From Thermogutta sp039793925 (GTDB taxonomy: Bacteria; Planctomycetota; Planctomycetia; Pirellulales; Thermoguttaceae): a stretch of 10,305 nt of DNA. The stretch covers positions 1 through 10,305 of the forward strand of contig NZ_JBAMME010000116.1 of assembly GCF_039793925.1 (NCBI RefSeq), in the 5' to 3' direction. The notes beneath the pieces are model-generated. The model had not been told where the DNA came from. It saw only the letters and a program-made list of their open reading frames with translations, and searched no databases. Positions 6,280-10,305 of this stretch are shown here, piece by piece. The stretch's first letter is position 1. The number at the start of each line of letters is the position of its first letter. Position numbers and translations under genes: made by a program.

Positions 6280-7323
6280 TCACCGGAATTCCCAGAGAGA
6301 CCTTTCCCTCTCCGGCTGACCCGCGCTTGACTCTAGTTGCCTCTCTTCCTCCACCGCCAACTCTTCCTCCTCCCGTCCGGCGTAGAGATAGCGGCCCAGC
6401 AGAGGATCGTACTCCGTCCAGGGTTTGCTGGGGTCGCGGCGGGTAGCGATGAGGCGCTGGTACCGGTTCACCTGTGCGCTGAGATTCTCCACGAAGTGCA
6501 GGGCCGCCGCCTCCAACGTGTGAGGCTGACGGGGAGAGCCCCACTCATACTGCCCGTGATGGCTCACAATCATATGCCGCAGCCGCAGCGCCAAGTCGGG
6601 CGGAAAGTCCGGCATCCCTTCCAGTACCCGGTCCACCATCTCCAGCGACATCACCACATGCCCCAACAGCCGCCCCTCATCGGAGTACTCTATGCCCATC
6701 TCCCAGGTGTATTCCCGGATCTTGCCGATGTCGCGCAGAAGTACACCAGTCAACAAGAGGTCCCGATGAATCTGGGGGTAGAGCGTCAGCAGGTGGCGGG
6801 AGAGGGAGATAACCTCCACGGTATGCTCCAGCAGTCCCCCTAGGTACGCGTGGTGAACCCGCCGCGCGGCCGGGGCCTGGGAGAAGCGAGCAACGAACTC
6901 CGGGTCGTCAAAGAAGGATGAGAGCAGCGCTCGCAGGTGAGGGTTCTCCACCTCGGCTATCGCCGCCCGGATCTCTTCCAGCATCTGGGCCACATTCCGC
7001 TCGGTGGCAGGGATCATGTCCGCCCGGTCGTACTCTTCCTCCTTCGCGGGGCGAATCTTCTCCACAATAATCTGCTGCTGGCCCAGGTATTCCTCCACCC
7101 GCCCCAGTACCTTAACGATCTGTCTGGATTCTAGGCGGCGGTCCACCTCCGGCGCGCCCTCCCAGAGGCGTGCCAGAATCTCCCCGGTCCGGTCGGAGAG
7201 GATGAGAGTGAGGAATTCTCCCCGGGTGCGGTCCCGGAAGGGCTCCAACTGCTTGCGGCGCAATAGGAAGAAACTGAGTACCCGGTCGCCGGGGCGGAGA
7301 TCGCGGACGAACTGCTTCTTCAT
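6280..7323 (-). CDS. YhaM-family OB-fold/HD-domain 3'-5' exoribonuclease, HD site altered
   Basis: The product is 347 aa with the YhaM plan. An OB-fold lies at about 10-95 (FLTLILSDRTGEILARLWEG, then VLGRVEEYLGQQQIIVEKI). A linker helix precedes an HD domain at about 150-290, with RRVHHAYLGGLLEHTVEVI (His167), GVLLRDIGKIREY, GRLLGHVVMS, RHMIVSHHGQYEWGSPRQP and LHFVENLSAQVNRYQ. A glutamate-rich tail ends the protein. YhaM enzymes degrade RNA or DNA 3' to 5' in the cytoplasm using metal held by H...HD...D. Here the HD pair reads Arg197-Asp198 (codon CGC at 6735-6733) and the final Asp is Glu279, so catalysis may be weakened or lost. The ATG at 7323 has GGAGG 8 nt upstream. The DUF697 GTPase remnant lies immediately upstream on the same strand, suggesting a former two-gene operon. 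No other frame damage is present. Confidence 0.88.
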   Translation of the reverse strand: MKKQFVRDLRPGDRVLSFFLLRRKQLEPFRDRTRGEFLTLILSDRTGEILARLWEGAPEVDRRLESRQIVKVLGRVEEYLGQQQIIVEKIRPAKEEEYDRADMIPATERNVAQMLEEIRAAIAEVENPHLRALLSSFFDDPEFVARFSQAPAARRVHHAYLGGLLEHTVEVISLSRHLLTLYPQIHRDLLLTGVLLRDIGKIREYTWEMGIEYSDEGRLLGHVVMSLEMVDRVLEGMPDFPPDLALRLRHMIVSHHGQYEWGSPRQPHTLEAAALHFVENLSAQVNRYQRLIATRRDPSKPWTEYDPLLGRYLYAGREEEELAVEEERQLESSAGQPERERSLWEFR

Positions 7324-7344
7324 GGGACAGCCCTCCTTCTGACG

Positions 7345-8112
7345 GGGTGACTTCCTGGTGCAGGTGGCGCATCCAGCGGTAACGGGTGCGCAGTTAGGCT
7401 GGTGTCAGTTGTTTACCGGTCTCACAGTACAGGGCGGCCACTTCCCCAATGGCCCACGCGCCCAGTCCGGTCACTACCCCGGCGATCTCTCAGCCGGGAC
7501 CGGAGAGGAATTTGGCCAGTTGTCTGGCCAGGAAACACAGCCCCACCCCTCCGGCGATGGTGGTGAGGAGTTCCTTCGCGTGGCAGACAGAGAGAGACTC
7601 GCTGTAGATGGCAGCAATGCGCAGGGCCATCCGCACCCGTCCGGCCAGAGGGAGGGGGATATTCAGTCCGGGCACGGGCTCGACGGCAATGATGCCATTG
7701 AGGATAGCCGCACCGCAGATGAGTCGCTCATCCAACCGCCGCCGATCAGCCGGGAGCGCCCGCCCCAGAGCGACAGCGATCTAGGGGTAAGATTCCACAA
7801 TGACTGGGATGAGGCGGTCCGCCATACCGGCCCCGGCGCGGGCACAGATCGGAATGGGCTCTATGCTCGGTTTCCGCCGGGCGTCCTCCAGGACGGCGAG
7901 GAGTTCCCGCCGCCGCACCGGGTCTGTCTTGTTGGGCGCCACGATCACCAGCAGGCTGGCAGCCCACAGCGACGGAGAAATCTCGTCGTCCGACTGGCGG
8001 ATACCCGCAGCGGCATCCAGGAGAAAGATGACCACGTCGGCTTTTCGGCGGTGCGGCGGGCGATTTCCGCCCGGTATATCCCGCCCACCTCGCCGAAACT
8101 GGGGTGTCACCG
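7345..8112 (-). pseudogene. DUF697-type GTPase pseudogene
   Basis: A single minus-strand frame reads ADVVIFLLDAAAGIRQSDDE, then LLVIVAPNKTDPVRRRELL with the G4 motif NKTD, and meets TAG at 7783-7781. It continues unbroken as IAVALGRALPADRRRLDERL and LICGAAILNGIIAVEPVPGL into the DUF697-like region (VRMALRIAAIYSE, ELLTTIAGGVGL, LAKFLSGPG), meets TGA at 7492-7490, continues as EIAGVVTGLGAWAIGEVAAL, meets TAA at 7396-7394, and ends with LRTRYRWM. At the upstream end, DTP and SFGEVGGIYRAEIARRTAEK (the G3 region) are in other frames, so two frameshifts are also present. Such proteins are membrane-associated GTPases with two hydrophobic segments; none could be made here. The P-loop was not found further upstream. 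Confidence 0.82.
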
Positions 8113-8640
8113 GGAGGAAGGGGCCGAACTGCCCCTCGGCACCCTTTGGGCGGTGCCGGAGACGGCGGTGGAAGGCCCTACGCCATACTCAACGCCCCCC
8201 GCACCGCAGACGCAGCCCAGGAAACAGGGGCAGAACGGGGCCTTGTCCACAAAGAATTGCCCCCGGCCTCCCCGAGCGGGCGCGGCGCCCAGGAAGGCCC
8301 GGGGGCAAAGGCAGGCCCCCACACCGTCGCGCCCGGTGCTTCAATCCTCATTGTATTGCAATTGCTCCCAATTGTCAACAGCGCAAATTGGTTTCGCTGT
8401 CGTTCATCGTATATCGCTGATCGCTTGTCGCAAGGGGGTGTCCCCTGGTGCGATTCCTGGGAGCCGGAGAGGTGGGGCCGCGATTGGCCGGACGAACGCG
8501 GGGCGAATTCCAACACCCACAACCCCCATTTTCGCAAGGGATGGTACTCCCACTGTGGCCACGGTGTGAGTCTCCAGGTCCGCTGGAGAGAAATCTGTTC
8601 GGCTATGGTGAGCAAACATAGAGAAACCCGAGAGAGTAAA
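8113..8640. other. Gap upstream of the GTPase remnant and the STAND gene
   Basis: Positions 8113-8345 are GC-rich and should hold the N-terminus of the GTPase gene on the minus strand, but I find no P-loop (GxxxxGKS) in any frame, so that part is deleted or too decayed to read. Positions 8346-8640 are more AT-rich and carry small dyads: an imperfect palindrome around GTGGCCAC near 8551-8566, and a hairpin TCTCCAG-GTCCG-CTGGAGA at 8571-8589. The long minus-strand open frame across 8404-8991 overlaps the STAND gene and has no protein character. Confidence 0.5.
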
Positions 8641-8648
8641 TTGCTCAC
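8608..8648. promoter_or_regulatory. Operator-like inverted repeat upstream of the STAND gene
   Basis: GTGAGCAA at 8608-8615 is the exact reverse complement of TTGCTCAC at 8641-8648, with 25 bp between. The right arm includes the TTGCTC proposed as the -35 box, so a protein binding both arms could repress transcription. The 25-bp gap puts the arm centres 33 bp apart, about three helical turns. Confidence 0.4.
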
Positions 8649-8670
8649 TTCTGTTGATCATTGATATTGT
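8641..8670 (+). promoter_or_regulatory. Candidate promoter of the STAND ATPase gene
   Basis: TTGCTC at 8641-8646 and TATTGT at 8665-8670 are 18 bp apart in an AT-rich patch, about 50 bp before the GTG start. Both boxes are imperfect matches, so this is a tentative assignment. Confidence 0.35.
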
Positions 8671-8706
8671 CACTGGGGGGATGTGAGCGAGCAAAGCAGA
8701 TGCAAG

Positions 8707-8718
8707 AAAGGAGGCCTT
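8707..8718 (+). promoter_or_regulatory. Shine-Dalgarno site fixing the STAND start
   Basis: AAAGGAGG at 8707-8714 is followed by CCTT and then GTG at 8719. It decides in favour of 8719 over the upstream in-frame GTG at 8683, where no purine-rich site is present. Confidence 0.75.
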
Positions 8719-9891
8719 GTGAGCACCGTTCAGTCGCTTCCCTACTCGCCTCAGCTCTTTGTCAACCGCGAAGAGGAATTCAGAATTCTGGAAGAAAGAG
8801 TGCATGCCCTCCAGAAGGGACGGAACGGGCATGGAGCACTGGTTCTTCGGGGGGAACGAGGAGTCGGCAAAACCTGGCTGCAGTTCCATTTCCAACGCCA
8901 ACTGGGCCGGGAGGAAATCTCTGTGATCCGGATAGACCTGAGAAAGGATATTGGAAAGGACCCAGCCTGGGTCATGGCCGACATCCTTCATCAGGTGAGC
9001 ATAGAAACGAACGTTCCCGATCGGCTCCTGGGAAGAGACCTAGCCGAGATGAGCCGAACCCTGTTCCGGCATCTCGGGAAATATCTCCGGCGGCAGCCGC
9101 TGGTGGTGATGGTAGACCACGTCTACGAGTCGGACTGGACGTTGCTACCCCTTCTGGAGGATTACCTGCTGGGGCCTCTGGCCGTAGAACAGCGCGTCCT
9201 GCTGGTCCTCACCGGGCGGGGACGGCTTTATCCCTGGAAGAACCCGGAATTGAGTACCATGGCGACTTCCATCGGAATACCGGAATTGAGGCCCTTTCGC
9301 CTGCAAGCCACAGAGGAGCAGCTGAAACGGCAGGTCCCTTCAGCCATCGGCCGGGCCGAAGAGATTGATCAACTCACTGGCGGGAATCCTCTGGCCAACT
9401 ACCTCATCGCCGCTGATGACCTGAATCGAGCAGTGGAGGGACTGCTGGCTTGCGTGCCGGGGGAGCGTCTGCGAGAGATCCGGAATTACTCAGAGGCACT
9501 CTGTGTGCTGCGCTCTTTTGATGAGGAACGAATCCCCAGTATGCTGGCAGCGTATGATGACGACGATTCGTACCGGCAATGGACTTATGCTCAAGCCCGA
9601 CGGGTGCGGGAGGAACTGATTCGTTGGGGACTGGCGTGCTGGGATCCGGAGCAACGCGGCGATGGGATGGACCGCATCATCCGGCAACTGGCAGAACGAT
9701 ACCTTCAGACACCGGAGCCGGAACGGTGGCGCAAACTTCATTGGGCCGCTCAAGAACTGTATGAACAGTGGGGAAAAGATCACCTCCCCACGCGCGATCG
9801 CTGGCAGAAGGAGGCGATATACCATCAGCAATTTTCCCTGCGCGAAAACGTTACCGCAGAATTCCCTCAGCTGGATCGGCCGGAGAAATGA
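8719..9891 (+). CDS. STAND/AAA-type P-loop ATPase (390 aa)
   Basis: The GTG at 8719 is chosen because AAAGGAGG (8707-8714) lies four bases upstream; an in-frame GTG at 8683 has no such site. Residues 12-24 (QLFVNREEEFRIL) form the entry motif typical of STAND and AAA_16 ATPases. Walker A is GERGVGKT at 45-52. Walker B is LVVMVDHVYES at 128-138, with Asp133 followed by His rather than a second acid. A sensor-like LLVLTGRGR lies at 161-169 and the GxP motif TGGNPL at 220-225. Residues 226-390 are helical and resemble the winged-helix and arm region of AP-ATPase-like proteins (REELIRWGLACWD, LHWAAQELYEQW). STAND proteins are nucleotide switches used in signalling, regulation and anti-phage defence. 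This one has neither an N-terminal effector nor a C-terminal repeat sensor, so it is a minimal form, possibly working with a partner in trans. It is intact, monocistronic and has no downstream partner in the window. Confidence 0.88.
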   Translation: MSTVQSLPYSPQLFVNREEEFRILEERVHALQKGRNGHGALVLRGERGVGKTWLQFHFQRQLGREEISVIRIDLRKDIGKDPAWVMADILHQVSIETNVPDRLLGRDLAEMSRTLFRHLGKYLRRQPLVVMVDHVYESDWTLLPLLEDYLLGPLAVEQRVLLVLTGRGRLYPWKNPELSTMATSIGIPELRPFRLQATEEQLKRQVPSAIGRAEEIDQLTGGNPLANYLIAADDLNRAVEGLLACVPGERLREIRNYSEALCVLRSFDEERIPSMLAAYDDDDSYRQWTYAQARRVREELIRWGLACWDPEQRGDGMDRIIRQLAERYLQTPEPERWRKLHWAAQELYEQWGKDHLPTRDRWQKEAIYHQQFSLRENVTAEFPQLDRPEK

Positions 9892-10150
9892 AGGGGGACA
9901 CCATTTCCTGAAAGAAGTGATGCGATCGTCCCGGGACGGTGCGACACCGGACAGGTCACAACCTCCGGTTATCACGAATGCAACTTTGCGATAGGGCCTG
10001 ATGAGGGATGATCCCGTTTTGCCAGGCCTGTGTACACTTGAGGCACCCCTTGTACCCTTGGCGTGTACAGCATCCACCTTCCGGACCGAGCCCTCGGCAC
10101 GAGCCCCTTCGGCCCGATAGCGTGGCGAGGCGTGGCCCTGTGGCCAGACC
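9892..10150. other. Non-coding gap after the STAND gene
   Basis: No gene can be supported. A 12-bp palindrome, CGTCCCGGGACG, lies shortly after the stop (near 9926-9937), and TGTACAC and GTGTACA flank a short segment near 10030-10066. Neither is followed by a T-tract, so I do not call a terminator. Confidence 0.5.
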
Positions 10151-10220
10151 CTATAGCCATACGGTGTGGTTCCACGACCCGGGGCCAGCAGACCGCCATC
10201 TGGCGAGATGATCCCACTCC
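10151..10220 (-). pseudogene. WD40 blade remnant at the right edge
   Basis: The minus strand reads SGIISPDGGLLAPG in one frame and GSWNHTVWL followed by TAG (10153-10151) in the next. Together they match one WD40 blade, FSPDG..LA.GSWN.TV.L, with a frameshift in the middle and a stop where the strand should end. The frame upstream stays open to the window edge (ENLSAVRNRIEVIEGDGRDP is readable) but has no WD40 signature, so its identity is unknown. Confidence 0.6.
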
Positions 10221-10305
10221 CTTTCGGAATGTGCAGTAACGGGTCGCGGCCATCGCCCTCTATGACCTCTATTCGGTTCCGGACGGCGGAGAGGTTTTCC
10301 CACCG

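Noticed and set aside
5744..6544. 266-aa minus-strand open frame across the intergenic repeat
   Set aside because: It overlaps the 3' end of the YhaM-like gene in another frame and runs through the 15-bp repeat and the terminator. No motif or start signal supports it.
8404..8991. 195-aa minus-strand open frame overlapping the STAND ATPase
   Set aside because: Half of it is antisense to a confidently identified gene with full motifs, it has no ribosome site, and its composition is not protein-like.
9926..9937. CGTCCCGGGACG palindrome as a terminator of the STAND gene
   Set aside because: It has no loop and no T-tract, so it would not form a typical terminator hairpin.
1..10305. A complete novel defence island built from STAND, WD40, clamp and nuclease genes
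   Set aside because: The genes lie on different strands with separate control and are divided by pseudogenes and insertion-sequence debris. Nothing in the sequence shows they act together.

Overview
The window reads as an accessory, partly decayed stretch of a bacterial chromosome with moderately high GC. I infer Chloroflexota (Anaerolineae-like or a related thermophilic lineage). The reasons are a tandem WD40 repeat protein, remnants of IS701-like and IS1634-like transposases, a DUF697 GTPase remnant beside a YhaM-type HD nuclease, a small STAND ATPase, and a GTCGCAAAGTCGCAG-type microrepeat. This placement rests on gene content recalled from memory, not on a search.

Layout. Positions 1-602 (minus strand) hold the N-terminal 200 codons of a WD40 propeller protein, with a clear promoter and Shine-Dalgarno site. 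Positions 775-1205 hold frameshifted WD40 blades on the same strand. Positions 1207-1935 (plus) are a dead DDE transposase with at least four in-frame stops. Positions 1936-2362 are unresolved. Positions 2363-2437 (minus) are a single WD40 blade that abuts the C-terminus of a second dead transposase, IS1634-like, at 2440-3345 (minus). Positions 3346-3705 hold debris of an unidentified protein.

The intact core follows. Positions 3706-4824 (minus) encode a divergent DNA polymerase III beta-clamp homologue. Positions 4847-5080 contain two G/C-run hairpins. Positions 5009-5305 and 5302/5599-5835 (plus) are one doubtful and one likely small orphan gene, the latter followed by a strong hairpin terminator. 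Positions 5880-6279 are non-coding with a 15-bp tandem repeat. Positions 6280-7323 (minus) encode an OB-fold plus HD-domain nuclease of the YhaM family in which two metal-ligand positions of the HD site are substituted. Directly upstream of it on the same strand, 7345-8112 is a DUF697-type GTPase pseudogene with three in-frame stops and frameshifts. Positions 8719-9891 (plus) encode an intact 390-aa STAND/AAA-type ATPase preceded by an inverted repeat that overlaps its probable -35 box. The window ends with another WD40 fragment at 10151-10220 (minus).

How the parts relate. Few of these genes form a pathway. The most coherent reading is a recombination-prone region in which WD40 repeats and insertion sequences have arrived, recombined and decayed around three well-preserved genes: the clamp homologue, the YhaM-like protein and the STAND ATPase. 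I see no CRISPR array, tRNA, rRNA or recognisable defence operon. The items most worth pursuing are the isolated clamp paralogue, the HD-to-RD YhaM protein and the STAND ATPase with its operator-like repeat.
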